Shown here piece by piece: positions 1 through 8,297 of a stretch of DNA of 11,083 nucleotides. Positions within the stretch are counted from its first letter, which is position 1; the number at the start of each line of letters is the position of its first letter. Location: positions 1-11,083 of the forward strand of contig JAKOGH010000158.1 in assembly GCA_024811115.1 (NCBI GenBank), read 5' to 3'. Both the position numbers and the translations under genes were made by a program. The DNA is from Terana coerulea (taxonomy: Eukaryota > Basidiomycota > Agaricomycetes > Polyporales > Phanerochaetaceae). Under the pieces are notes generated by a model. It saw nothing but the letters and a program-made list of their open reading frames with translations, was not told the origin of the DNA and made no database searches.

Positions 1-294
1 CCATACGCATCTTTCCGGAAGGCCTTTACAGCTGACACAACGAGCCGAGAACGCGAGATTCAGAAATGAAGCAGGTCGCTGGTCAGGTCAATCCAGACTC
101 CAGAGACGCCGGCTCTGCTTTGTCGGGATCTTAGATCTCAAACACGTGATATTTTGATGGGGCATTTACACCTGTCACCTCCGAGTCCGAGTCAGCCTGG
201 TGCACTTACGCTCTCTCAATTCTGCTCGTACATTGCCCGCAATACTTGTACATACAATGTCCTTGATCCTACTATCTGTGCTGGTACCATGATC
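1..294. other. Intergenic, 3' flank of cupin gene
   Basis: I see no supportable gene here. The frames are short and interrupted, and none shows a family motif. The part next to 294 should hold the 3' untranslated region and poly(A) site of the minus-strand cupin gene. A palindromic CACGTG (E-box-like) lies at 143-148; a single six-base site is weak evidence for regulation. An exon of a neighbouring gene reaching in from the left edge cannot be excluded. Confidence 0.4.
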
Positions 295-1135
295 TTACTG
301 CGAGCGCCTTACTCCTTTTGTGAAGATCCTGGGCCCAGGTTGGGGCTCGTCCTTGCCTTCCTCCTCAAGCTTCTCGCCTTCCTCCAGCGACTCGTGGACC
401 GTGTCTGCCTTATGCTCCGCTGGAGCGTACACCTGCATACGTAGACCTGATCAGTCGCAGGATGAGACACTGCAAAGTCACGCCGACGTACAGTAGAAAG
501 GATAAGCGGAGTCTGGCCCTTGTTGATGAACTGCGATGGTGGAGGTGAGTAAATACGCTTTAGCGAGTTACAATAATAGCTGACGTTGTGTTTAGCTCCA
601 GCAGGGACGATGACAATGTCGCCGGGCCCGACACGCTCCTGAATAGCTTGTTAACAAACACTAAGGAACTCGTGAGCATCTTGAACGTACCGTCTTGCCA
701 TTGACGATGGCATCTGCGCTGCCGGAGTGGAACGTCAGGTGCTGGTCCACGGTATGGATTTCCTGGGACTGTATGAGCATCTGAAACGAAGCGCATATAG
801 CTAGCGGATTTACCTCTCCAATCTCGCCATTGACGGGGATAGTCATGATGACCAACTGCCGGGGATTGAACATGTCACAACGAGGTTCAACACGCATATA
901 GTGATCAGTTGAGACACACCTGGCTATTCCTGCCAGTCCAGAGGACACGCCTGAACTTCTCGCTGTCAGACGCGACCTTGACGATGTTCTTGAACACCGC
1001 CATGTCCTTCGGAGGCTCAGTGTTGGGCTTGTACTGGAACGACATAGCTGTTCTGTAGGTGAAGTTGCGTGGGTTGCGAAATGCAGTCGTAGTAGTGCGG
1101 GCGATGGAGGAGGTAGAGAGAACAGTACGCAACAT
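295..1135 (-). CDS. Small cupin-domain protein, six exons
   Basis: Six exons read on the minus strand: 1135-920, 855-814, 762-691, 638-585, 530-492 and 432-295. They give 186 residues. The five introns (64, 51, 52, 54 and 59 bp) are all GT...AG and all in phase 0. Residues 82-108 form cupin motif 1 in the variant with EIHTVDQ, where His89 is the likely metal ligand. Residues 116-131 fit motif 2, G(X)5PXG(X)2H(X)3N, exactly: Gly116, Pro122, Gly124, His127, Asn131. The family is a single-domain RmlC-like beta-barrel that usually binds a metal; the substrate cannot be told from sequence. The first 30 residues are rich in Arg, Ser and Thr with almost no acidic residues, like a mitochondrial presequence. 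Met31 (codon at 1045-1043) is the alternative cytosolic start. The C-terminal 30 residues are Glu/Lys-rich and probably disordered. Gene model is strong; function is only 'cupin'. Confidence 0.88.
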
Positions 1136-1530
1136 GTCGTTCTTATAGGTGTTCGGAACGAAGGTTACGGCAGAAAACGTGCGGCTGAGGCGATTTATAA
1201 CCTCGGCGTACTGCTTCGATCTCCCCCCTCTATGCGCCCACAAGTATCGGCAGGTCCGACAGGGCCGAGGAAGGGTGTCGCCTGACGTCAGCGGGCCCGT
1301 CTCCAAATCAGGATGGTCTCCTTCCTTATATGTCACGGGTGAGTGGCTTATAGTCCACCACCTTTTCCGTCCTACCCCACGACTTGTGCTATTATTCAGC
1401 AATCTCATCTGTAACACTTTTCACTACTGATTTCAATGTGGTATCCTTGGACTGAAATTCGCATGCTACAAGTTTCTACCGCGGCTGTGCGTATTGCGCG
1501 AGAACAATAACGTATAATTCAGCGACACGG
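1136..1530. other. Intergenic between two tandem minus-strand genes
   Basis: This 395-bp gap lies between the stop of the DUF6535 gene and the start of the cupin gene, both on the minus strand. It must hold the terminator and poly(A) region of the first and the promoter of the second. Besides the TATA-like box at 1193-1200 I see nothing distinctive. Reading frames on both strands here carry no motif I know. Confidence 0.5.
1193..1200 (-). promoter_or_regulatory. TATA-like box upstream of the cupin gene
   Basis: On the minus strand this reads TTATAAAT and lies about 57 bp upstream of the cupin ATG, a sensible distance for a fungal core promoter with a short leader. It is a match by eye only; an open reading frame also runs through this stretch, so the cupin protein could in principle start further upstream. 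Confidence 0.4.
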
Positions 1531-4343
1531 TCATGGATCAACTTCAAACTGGACGCTACGATCCCGCCAAGGCGGAGACTGGGTGTCATCTCTGTGTGAA
1601 GCGGAAGGTTCAGAATGAATAGCGCGAGATGCGGTGCTGGTACTTTCGACACTTCGTGGCCTTGGAACGCCCACTTCCTCGGCAGCCTCGCTCTCATCAT
1701 CGTTGTCTTCCTCGCCCGTTTCATCTCTTTCAGAATGTCGCCTAACCAGCTCTGGTAGCAGCTCATTGGCACGGCCGGTAATGCGCCCTTCGTTCCCCGA
1801 TTTCTCCAGAAGGTAGACGAATTCGTACAGCAGATGTCGGTTGATCTTATGCAATGCGACCGCAGCACCAGAAAGCAAGCTGTTGATCCAGGGTAACTCG
1901 TAGTAACAGCCGCAGTTTTGGTAACCCAGGCGCAAGGACCTTCGGGCCACTGTAATCATCCTGACGAGCAACGTCTTCGCGTCGTCTTCGTCATGGGGCC
2001 CTGACCCACTCGTCCGCAGTTTAAACAGCCACTTGTCTACGAACCAGACAAAGATGTGCCGGTCCTCAGCGTTTTGGTCCCGCAAGCTTGTGCTCAATAC
2101 GAGACATAGCGATGCATAGGCGGCGCTCTCCATCGGGCTGCCCATAGGCTGTTGTTCGGGGACAGCTAAGGCAAATGTCAATAAATGCATCAACTGGGAC
2201 ACGAAAATTGTAGAAGCGCACCGTGAATACAGCCGTCGTCGCCTACGGGTTGAACCAGGCTGAACCGACGTATGACCTGGAGCACTGATAGACGTAGGCC
2301 TGGAAAATCACCGTCAAACTCCGCTTTGCGCGGGTGGATGCGAATGGTGTTATATACATGGGTGAGCTTCTCAACGCACTTGGGCTGGAAGTTCACACGC
2401 GTCGAGTTGGCGTCCAAGAGGATGTATAGCGCACAGAGCATCTCGATAATCCGGCGGCCATGTACGAGGCGTTCTTTGTACCAGTACCATTCCGCGAATA
2501 GTTCCTGGACCAATGTGTGTACCTCTGCGACGAGAAGGTGACTGACGATTTGAACTTCAGCCGTCGAGTACATCGTGAAGCCACCCCTACGCCTGAGTAT
2601 GACGGCGAGTGTGTTGATCTCGTATCGGGTGACAGGATACTGCCGCCCGTCTTCGTGCTGGTGAGGTACGGCTGTGTAATAGCATCGTACAACTTGTCGA
2701 AGAGCGGTGATTACGGTCATTCTTGAAGGGGTTTCCGAAGAGGAAGACATTGCTTTCGCGAGGGTCTGCGCCTCTTCCGACGCCCAACTAGATGAAAGCA
2801 GATACCAGACTGAAAGGCTGTTCACCCCGTTCACTTCCACAACCTCCTTCAAATTCGTTCGCGGTCCCTGTACAACGGCGCCGAAAGAATGCATATCTTC
2901 TGTGCAGCGAACGATATGCTCTTGAACCCGCACGTCCTGCGAAGCGAGAGACACCCATGACAGCGCACGGACCAGAGTAATGGTATAGCCAATCGCAGTC
3001 AGAGCACGTTCCTCCGCCTCTCGGTCAACATTTACGGGCCTCCATTCCGCCTCGACGGTAAGGTCTTCTTTGAAGGTGACCCACTCCGCGTTTATTTCCT
3101 CGGCAACAACATCAGCACCTCTTTCCTTCTTTCCAGGTCTCGTTTCGAAATACGACGCTTTTGCCGAGGCGATGTCTCGCTCCCTCCAATCCCGGGTAGG
3201 AACATGCCAGTTCTCTATCTCCCACAAAAGACGCTTAACAAGCTTCTTGTCTTTAGTCATGCGCAGGCGAAGTATGTTCACGGCAACGAGGACCAAGTCG
3301 CGGACGAACGCCCACAACACGACGCACGCCCACGCAGTCGGCGACTTGTATGGGCAGCGCTTGAAGAACGCAGGAAGAAGGGTGATGGAGGAAGTAATGA
3401 TCAGGAAGACGACGATCGCAGCCGTAACGACGCAAGCGACTACGCGGTCGAGGGTCCAGAGCAAGACGACCAGGCCGCAGACGAACAGGATGAGCGCGAC
3501 CTCAAGCAGCGCAGGAATCGACGATATGCTGGCGGCGACGTTCCACTCGTCCCACGCCTCGAAGCGGATCTGGCGCACGAGTACGTTCTCGCGCGGGCTC
3601 GCGAGCGCGGAGTTCCACTGCATAAACTCGCGCAGCCACTGCTTCGCAAGGATGCCAAAGAGAGCCGCGGAGAGGCTAAAGACGAGGCTGAGGAACCAGA
3701 GTACGTTGATCCACAGTGCAGCGGACTCCGGTGTGAAGGTGAGGGGCGGCAGAGGAACCTGTGCGGTGGAGTTGAGGAAGCCGCCGTTGTAGGTGAAGCT
3801 CTCCAATTGCGTGGAGATCCGAACCAGCAGCTGCACCTGGCTGTCGCTATTGTCGATCTGCAGCATCGGGTAGGACTCGACTACGAATGCTGTAAGGACT
3901 GCAGAGAACAGACCTGCCTGAAGTGACGTTGGTTTGAGTGCACTCGGTCGCTATCATTCCATAGGTGACTCACAAATACGAGCAGAGTGTCGACATCATC
4001 TGCGTAGTCTTGGACCATGCTTGCATCATGTTTCTTCATGTAGTCCTCTGTAGCAGCCCAGCCAGTGAGCCCAGGAGCCTGCTCATTCGTTGTCTAGAGA
4101 AAGATCGGAGGCAAGCGTGCATGTAAATATGCTAGAATTAGTGCATGTATGGCTGATGCGTCTGACGTACCACTGTTGCAGCTCGTTCACCTGTAGAAGT
4201 GTTCATACTGCGTCTAGATCGCAAGACAGAAACAGACTTGGACTGAGTACCTTGTCCTCGCCGTCCTGTTTCGCTTCGCGCTGTGGCCAGTGACACGCTG
4301 CCCAGAACGTGGGAATCTTGAGACGCGCAGGCTCAGCACGCAT
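1531..4343 (-). CDS. DUF6535-domain membrane protein, five exons
   Basis: Exons on the minus strand are 4343-4251, 4190-4167, 4093-3974, 3917-2222 and 2165-1531, giving 855 residues. The introns are 60, 73, 56 and 56 bp, all GT...AG. Residues 40-262 match the N-terminal domain DUF6535, common in multicopy families of Agaricomycetes: the segment around DTLLVFAGLFSAVLTAFVVE (residues 74-93), then a loop, then helices at about 147-168, 208-233 and 238-262. The region with FGILAKQWLREF just after the second helix is typical. The remaining 590 residues are mostly helical and unannotated, and end in an acidic stretch (about residues 768-788) and a Ser/Arg-rich tail. No catalytic motif is visible and the biochemical role of the family is unknown. 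ATG 4343 is the first in-frame ATG; only a TTG occurs upstream in frame. The 56-bp intron 2166-2221 is needed to join two frames and has a TTGAC branch-like motif 12 bases before its AG. Confidence 0.85.
2166..2221 (-). other. Inferred 56-bp intron joining two frames of the DUF6535 gene
   Basis: Without splicing, the long exon stops at 2190-2192 and the downstream reading frame is shifted. Removing 2221-2166 (donor GTGCGC, acceptor CCTTAG, TTGAC upstream of the acceptor) restores one frame in phase 1: ...CIH-A-VPEQQ. Its length of 56 is what the frame change requires. A 28-bp intron with an earlier CAG is too short and gives the wrong frame. Confidence 0.8.
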
Positions 4344-4388
4344 GGCGCTAGTACTAGTGCTCTCTGTTGCTGACCGTGAACAGACAAG
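4344..4388. promoter_or_regulatory. 45-bp gap between divergent start codons
   Basis: The ATG of the minus-strand DUF6535 gene (4343-4341) and the ATG of the plus-strand ARID gene (4389-4391) are only 45 bp apart. That is too little for two core promoters and two leaders, so one leader must overlap the other gene's coding region, or the ARID reading frame is not an independently transcribed gene. Confidence 0.6.
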
Positions 4389-4395
4389 ATGACAG
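4371..4395 (+). repeat. 25-bp direct repeat, copy 1
   Basis: This copy matches 5890-5914 in 22 of 25 positions (shared core TGACCGTGAACAGA). It contains a CTGAC branch-like motif, an AACAG acceptor and the ATG of the ARID gene. The spacing between copies is 1519 bp, so the copies bracket the whole ARID region. Confidence 0.65.
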
Positions 4396-5286
4396 AGTTG
4401 ACTAGCCTCCCGCCCGCCCGCCAAGCAGGCTCAAGTAATACGGGAAATGCTCCGGCTTTGTCAACGCAGGCGCGACTCGTGCAGCTTCAACGGGCAGGGG
4501 CCTTTCCAGCTCTTCCAGCTCTGCAATTCCAGCAGGCGTATGCGCAGTGGTGTTCGAAGCAGAGCATTGTCAATGACGAGCAGCTACTGCATATAGAGGA
4601 GCAGAGGATAGACCTCCACCGCCTTCACCAGGAGGTTATTGGCATGGGCACGATTGAAAGAGTACGTTGATATCTCAGATCGTTGACTGGCATGGCTTAA
4701 ATCTTGGGGGTCGTCCTCTCAGCTTGGCAACAATCTGGACTTGTGGGCCATCGTTGCCGGACGTGTGGGTTTTGCGCAGTTCCCTGGAACGAAGGACGAA
4801 CCGCCGATATCAGGCCCTGGCGTAGCGCAGAAGTTGCAGCATGTTTATCGAGAATATCTCCAGCTGTTCGACAGCACGTACATACGTGCGGTGCTCAACA
4901 GGAAGGCTCGGGAGCAAACGCAACCGAACAACCCGTCGCTATCTCAAGATCCAGGCTCGCTACTACCCAACGGTAATGGCCATGGCTCACCCAGCCAGCA
5001 AGCAGGCGGTGCGAGTGGCATACCCAAACCACCTATCGCACTCAACCTAGGTCCTATAGCCGCACTCGCGAATGGCGACCCTCATCGTGCTCAGATGATG
5101 TTGATGGAGGCCTTCACGTCCAAGGAGGAGCTGCGAATTCGGAACGTTCCTTTGGATATTATCAACGCGATCGAGACCCATCGTGCCATATTACAGCGTA
5201 CTGCAATGGCTCAGTCCATCTACCGGGTCGGCTTGAAGAACCAGCAGTACAATCTTTCGACCAACCCGAATACTCAACTGGACTAA
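4389..5286 (+). CDS. ARID/BRIGHT-domain protein, Swi1-like, probably truncated
   Basis: Two exons, 4389-4661 and 4723-5286, joined by a 61-bp phase-0 intron (donor GTACGT, acceptor CTCAG), give 278 residues. Residues 46-150 show the ARID layout: FQQAYAQWC helix, then RIDLHRLHQEVIGMG, then LDLWAIVAGRVGFAQFPGTK, a GPGVAQKL helix and YREYLQLFD. ARID domains bind DNA; in fungi this form is found in the Swi1/ARID1 subunit of SWI/SNF chromatin-remodelling complexes. Those subunits are much longer and carry long Gln/Asn-rich regions before the domain; here only 45 residues precede it. An in-frame TGA lies 12 bp upstream of the ATG, and the ATG is preceded by a CTGAC plus AACAG acceptor-like sequence, so the true 5' exons may be missing or lost. 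The TAA at 5284-5286 lies inside a CTAAC branch-like motif, so the protein may continue by splicing into 5323-5911 (461 residues) or 5331-5892 (452 residues). Confidence 0.75.
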
Positions 5287-5322
5287 CTTTTGTCGAGGTG
5301 TGTCTGAGTCGCTCGCAATCAG

Positions 5323-5911
5323 GCTATCAGCTTCGATGCAGCAGGCCACTCGCTCCAACCCCCACAACCCCAGCCGCCACAAAGTCTCCCCAACATTCAG
5401 CCCTGCGATGCCACCCTCACTCGCCAACTTCACATGTCCCAGCCAACCTCCAACCCAATCTTATCCTCCAGCTCCTTCGCAGCCCATCCTCTCTACTCCC
5501 AAGGCGGCTCAGTCAAGTCCTCGATCTCCGGCCGTGGAGACCACACCAGTTTTGACTTCTCTCCTTGCGAAGATGAAGATTACCGAAAACGCTGCATCTT
5601 CATCGACGCTATCTGCATCCGCTTCCACACCGGCCAACATGCTTACCCATTCCGCCTCGCCAGACTCCCAGGTCTCCGGGGTAGAAGGCACGGCCGAGGC
5701 CGAAGCCAGGGCGGAAGCAGGCGGTGGAGTGCCCGGCGCCTTCAGCAGCGGGACCGAGTACTCTTGTCCAAACCGCTGTCACACCGACCCCGACCAGCCT
5801 TCGCCCGCAGCACCTACACCACATCTTTCTCGAATCGCAAGCATGAAGATGACCTCCCTGATTCCTCCTCTGCCCCTGGTTTCCGCTGTTGACCGTGAAC
5901 AGAGAGGATAA
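5323..5911 (+). pseudogene. Pro/Gln/Ser-rich tail of the ARID gene, frame uncertain
   Basis: Two frames stay open and both read like a disordered fungal protein. Frame A ends with TAA at 5909-5911 and holds MPPSLANF and a Ser/Thr/Ala-rich stretch. Frame B ends with TGA at 5890-5892, holds PPQPQPPQSLPNIQP and MSQPTSNPILSSSSFAAHP, and shares its frame with the ARID exon. An intron from donor GTACAA at 5247 to the AG at 5322 would lead to frame A (76 bp); to the AG at 5330, to frame B (84 bp). The most natural reading passes from B to A and back near 5397-5432, which suggests small indels in a formerly continuous coding sequence. I therefore call it a probable decayed C-terminal part; a real spliced tail in frame A is the main alternative. 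Confidence 0.4.
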
Positions 5912-5914
5912 CAG
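5890..5914 (+). repeat. 25-bp direct repeat, copy 2
   Basis: Second copy of the repeat at 4371-4395, differing at three positions; the ATG of copy 1 is ATA here. It sits at the end of both open frames of the Pro/Gln-rich tail and again reads as branch-like TTGAC plus AACAG. Confidence 0.65.
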
Positions 5915-6752
5915 TTAATCCTTGTCTTGGTATTAGCTAATTAGCGCAGTGCATGCTTGTCAATATTCAAAGATCTACCACCTGGATCATCTGCAATCAC
6001 TGGATAGTTGAGGGCGAAGCATGCTTTACAGAAATCACAGTGTCTTCAACTTTGCATAAATTATGACACGGCAGCTCATGAGGTAGGATAATCCAAAGCT
6101 TCGAAATTGAGGAGGTGTGAAGCTTGAGAGGTACCGGTCGCTGGCTATCTTTTAAGTGAGATGAGGCGAATCGAGGATAATAACAGAGTTCCTGAACGCA
6201 GCGATAGTCAAACCCCTCACCGTCCCTTGTGGGGGTCAACTTGCGATAGTCAGCGAGCTGACCAAATTATGAATCCATAAATTTATGCCCACAAGTGTAG
6301 GGCACACGGCCAGAGGATAGGGATGTATACAGGTGGTGTTCGCGGGTTATGGTAACGCAAATCGTATCGGTTTCTTACGACCTTGTGTCGTGCCATGGTG
6401 TATTGGCTGAGATACGCACGAGTAGGCATACAACTGAGATAGCGAGGGCAGGTGACAATAAGACAACATATCAGAAATCCTAGTCGTGGAAAGAAATAAT
6501 GCGAGGGACGATAAACATAACTTCACCTATTTGCGGCCGCTCGGCCCTACAACTCCTTGCATGGAATGCGTTTGCGCGCGCCTCCGATATTTTCGTGACA
6601 AGATTCCACACGACATATCGGTAGCTTCATGTTCAAGCTTTGCGGCCAAGCGGTCCACGGCCCGGATCGTCGCCATTGCAGAAGGTCATCTTGAGACTGT
6701 GATACGGTTGTAGCGATGGCCGGCGTTCAATCTGACAGTCCCACTGCACTAG
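5915..6752. other. Intergenic, no gene recognised
   Basis: About 840 bp that is more AT-rich than the flanking genes. All reading frames are short and without motifs. It contains one small hairpin between two 10-bp direct repeats (6201-6252) and AT-rich patches around 6264-6290. I found no transposase, tRNA or rRNA pattern. Confidence 0.5.
6201..6252. repeat. Hairpin between two 10-bp direct repeats
   Basis: GCGATAGTCA occurs at 6201-6210 and again at 6243-6252. Between them, ACCCC (6212-6216) pairs with GGGGT (6232-6236), and CAC (6218-6220) with GTG (6229-6231), leaving one bulged T and an 8-base loop. The structure is seen directly; its meaning is not known and it may be chance. Confidence 0.45.
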
Positions 6753-6778
6753 TGGATGACTTCCCGTAAGCCTCTCGA
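6753..6778 (+). repeat. Left 26-bp inverted repeat
   Basis: Starts TGGATGACTTCCCGTAAG and ends CCTCTCGA. It is the exact reverse complement of 7701-7726. Just inside follows a self-complementary stretch (CCTCT at 6771-6775 with AGAGG at 6786-6790). Confidence 0.8.
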
Positions 6779-7033
6779 CTCGAGTAGAGGTGTCAGCGAG
6801 TCGACTTTAATCAGCGGCACACGTCGGCATCCCCTGGGACGCTCAAAATCCTTCTATATTAGGACAAAAGCGGAGTTGGTACGTCAGATTCAGAATGCAG
6901 ATACAGTCAAGCTTAGTCTGAGACGAACGGCCTCCTTGTCAGGGGGCCAACGGAGAATGGTGGTATACAATTACAGCCAATCGGAATGCTGCAAATATTT
7001 CATAAGTATTTAGGTTGATGCTCGGAAAAACTG

Positions 7034-7077
7034 GACTCTGGTGAAGACGTCTCAAGGGGGTCCGACCCTCCAGAGTC
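7034..7077. repeat. 8-bp inverted repeat inside the element
   Basis: GACTCTGG (7034-7041) is complementary to CCAGAGTC (7070-7077), with a 28-base interior that holds a second small complementary pair around GGGGG and CCCTC. It could fold as a small stem. It is too short for a tRNA. Confidence 0.3.
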
Positions 7078-7700
7078 GTGTCCCTCGACCATCGGGCGCT
7101 TCATGCGAGATCATTCCCGATTTGGCTTCCCCGCTTTGATTGACCTCTCGTCTCCGCGTCCGATGTCCATGACGCCGTTCGTTTTCGCCGTTAATCCACT
7201 CGCTGCTAGCTTTTTATCTCACCGTGTACCTCACCTCACTTCTGTCAACTAGCAATGCTCCTCCACGCAATGCATATAAGCACTGCCAGGGGCTGCAATG
7301 CGAGGGTTAGGCATTGATTGTAAGCGACAGAGGTAAAAGTTCGGTAAGGATTACGCCGTCAAGTGTGTTTGACTTGAGCGTCCTCAATGCAGTAGAGTAG
7401 AGTGCATGCAATAGTGGCAGGTATAAGATAATATTCAAAATTTTATTCATTGTCGGGCAGCTGGGACGGTGCAAGTGGTTGCAGAAGGAGCTCACTATCC
7501 GTTGAGCGAAGGATGAGTCGACGGTGCGCAACGCGAAAACGAGCGTCTGTAGGTATTGTAGCCTTGTCGCGCGCAAGCTCCGTGACCTCACATGGCACCA
7601 GACTCTGTCCTAGTAAGATGCCGGCCGTGCCGAAGGCCTAAAGAGGGTCTCCGTTGACAGGTCTGACTTCGCTTAAGCTACTCTCACTACTCGACTCGAC

Positions 7701-7726
7701 TCGAGAGGCTTACGGGAAGTCATCCA
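7701..7726 (-). repeat. Right 26-bp inverted repeat
   Basis: Exact reverse complement of 6753-6778. Inside it lies a short array of CGACT units (7691-7702), one copy longer than the matching part of the left end. Confidence 0.8.
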
Positions 7727-7739
7727 GTAGTATGGCATC

Positions 7740-8297
7740 TTGACTAGCACCAGGCAAGACGCTATTCTACTAACTCCAAGGATCGTCATATCTCAATATA
7801 TGCACCTTTCCCAGGCTGTTCTATTGCCGCCTGGCCAGGGGAAGCTTATATGGTGTCCACCGGCGAGATCGGTGCCAATTAAGCAGAACTGGCTTCGTGA
7901 CTTCGCGAACAACCCTAGATGGATAACCGGGTGAGCACCGCATTCATGACCTCGCAAATGCATAGGAACAAGGAACCAGGCAAGTCGCGTTGTATGGCGC
8001 ACGATGCTGCTGACGGAGATAGACGAGCAGACCGCAGCGCACGTCTGGCGGCGCCATCCCGCAGGAATCTCGGTGCCATCTTGGGAGTCGTGGCCAGTGC
8101 GGGTACGAGCTCAGGCGGTGCGTTGGGTGACCGATCGCAAATGGCGAGGAACAGACTTCTTGTGTTGTGAAAGCGTCCGTGCTGTACTATGCCGGACTGT
8201 CTTTAAACTCTCGCGGGAGAACCAGAGGCACCTAAGGATGAGTGATCATTATCAACGCATACGGTCGAGAAACCAATGGCAAATTGACCTGGTGTAG
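7740..8297 (+). CDS. Doubtful two-exon reading frame, unknown
   Basis: A frame at 7740-7930 (containing LPPGQGKLIW and NWLRDFANNPRWITG) can be joined to 7973-8297 by removing a 42-bp GTGAGC...CAAG segment, which keeps the frame and gives 171 residues. The middle of the second part (WRRHPAGISVPSWESWPVRV, TDRKWRGTDF) is Trp/Arg-rich with moderately GC-rich third positions. Against it: 42 bp is short for a fungal intron, the last 40 residues look random, and I know no family with this pattern. It may be a decayed gene or transposon remnant, or chance. Confidence 0.2.

Larger units (their letters stand above)
6753..7726. mobile_element. Candidate non-autonomous inverted-repeat DNA transposon
   Basis: A 974-bp segment is bounded by perfect 26-bp inverted repeats (6753-6778 and 7701-7726). 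The similarity continues outward for four of five more bases and inward with a CGAGTAG motif that is offset by a 5-bp duplication (GTCGA) on the right. The interior (922 bp) has no long open frame and no transposase motif I can see, as expected of a deletion derivative or MITE-like element. I could not find a clear target-site duplication at either edge, so the superfamily is open. The alternative is two independent inverted copies of a short repeat. Confidence 0.5.

Noticed and set aside
2393..2787. Minus-strand frames of 66-99 residues
   Set aside because: Alternative frames within the long DUF6535 exon, which carries the recognisable protein.
3070..3926. Two 240-residue plus-strand frames (3070-3792 and 3204-3926)
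   Set aside because: They lie antisense to the DUF6535 exon; their Arg/Glu/Asp-rich composition is a shadow of GC-rich codons on the other strand, and they have no motif.
4203..4424. Upstream extension of the DUF6535 protein to 4424
   Set aside because: That start codon is TTG; the first ATG in this frame is at 4343, and the extra residues show no conservation I recognise.
7034..7077. tRNA-like pattern (GGGTCCGACCC-like loop with flanking complementary arms)
   Set aside because: Only 44 bases between the arms, no anticodon or D arm, and the T-arm stem is poor.
7318..7330. Telomere-like GGGTTAGG near 7303-7312
   Set aside because: A single unit, not an array.
7307..7591. Minus-strand 94-residue frame inside the inverted-repeat element as a transposase remnant
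   Set aside because: No catalytic DDE/DDD pattern, zinc finger or similarity I recognise; composition looks random.
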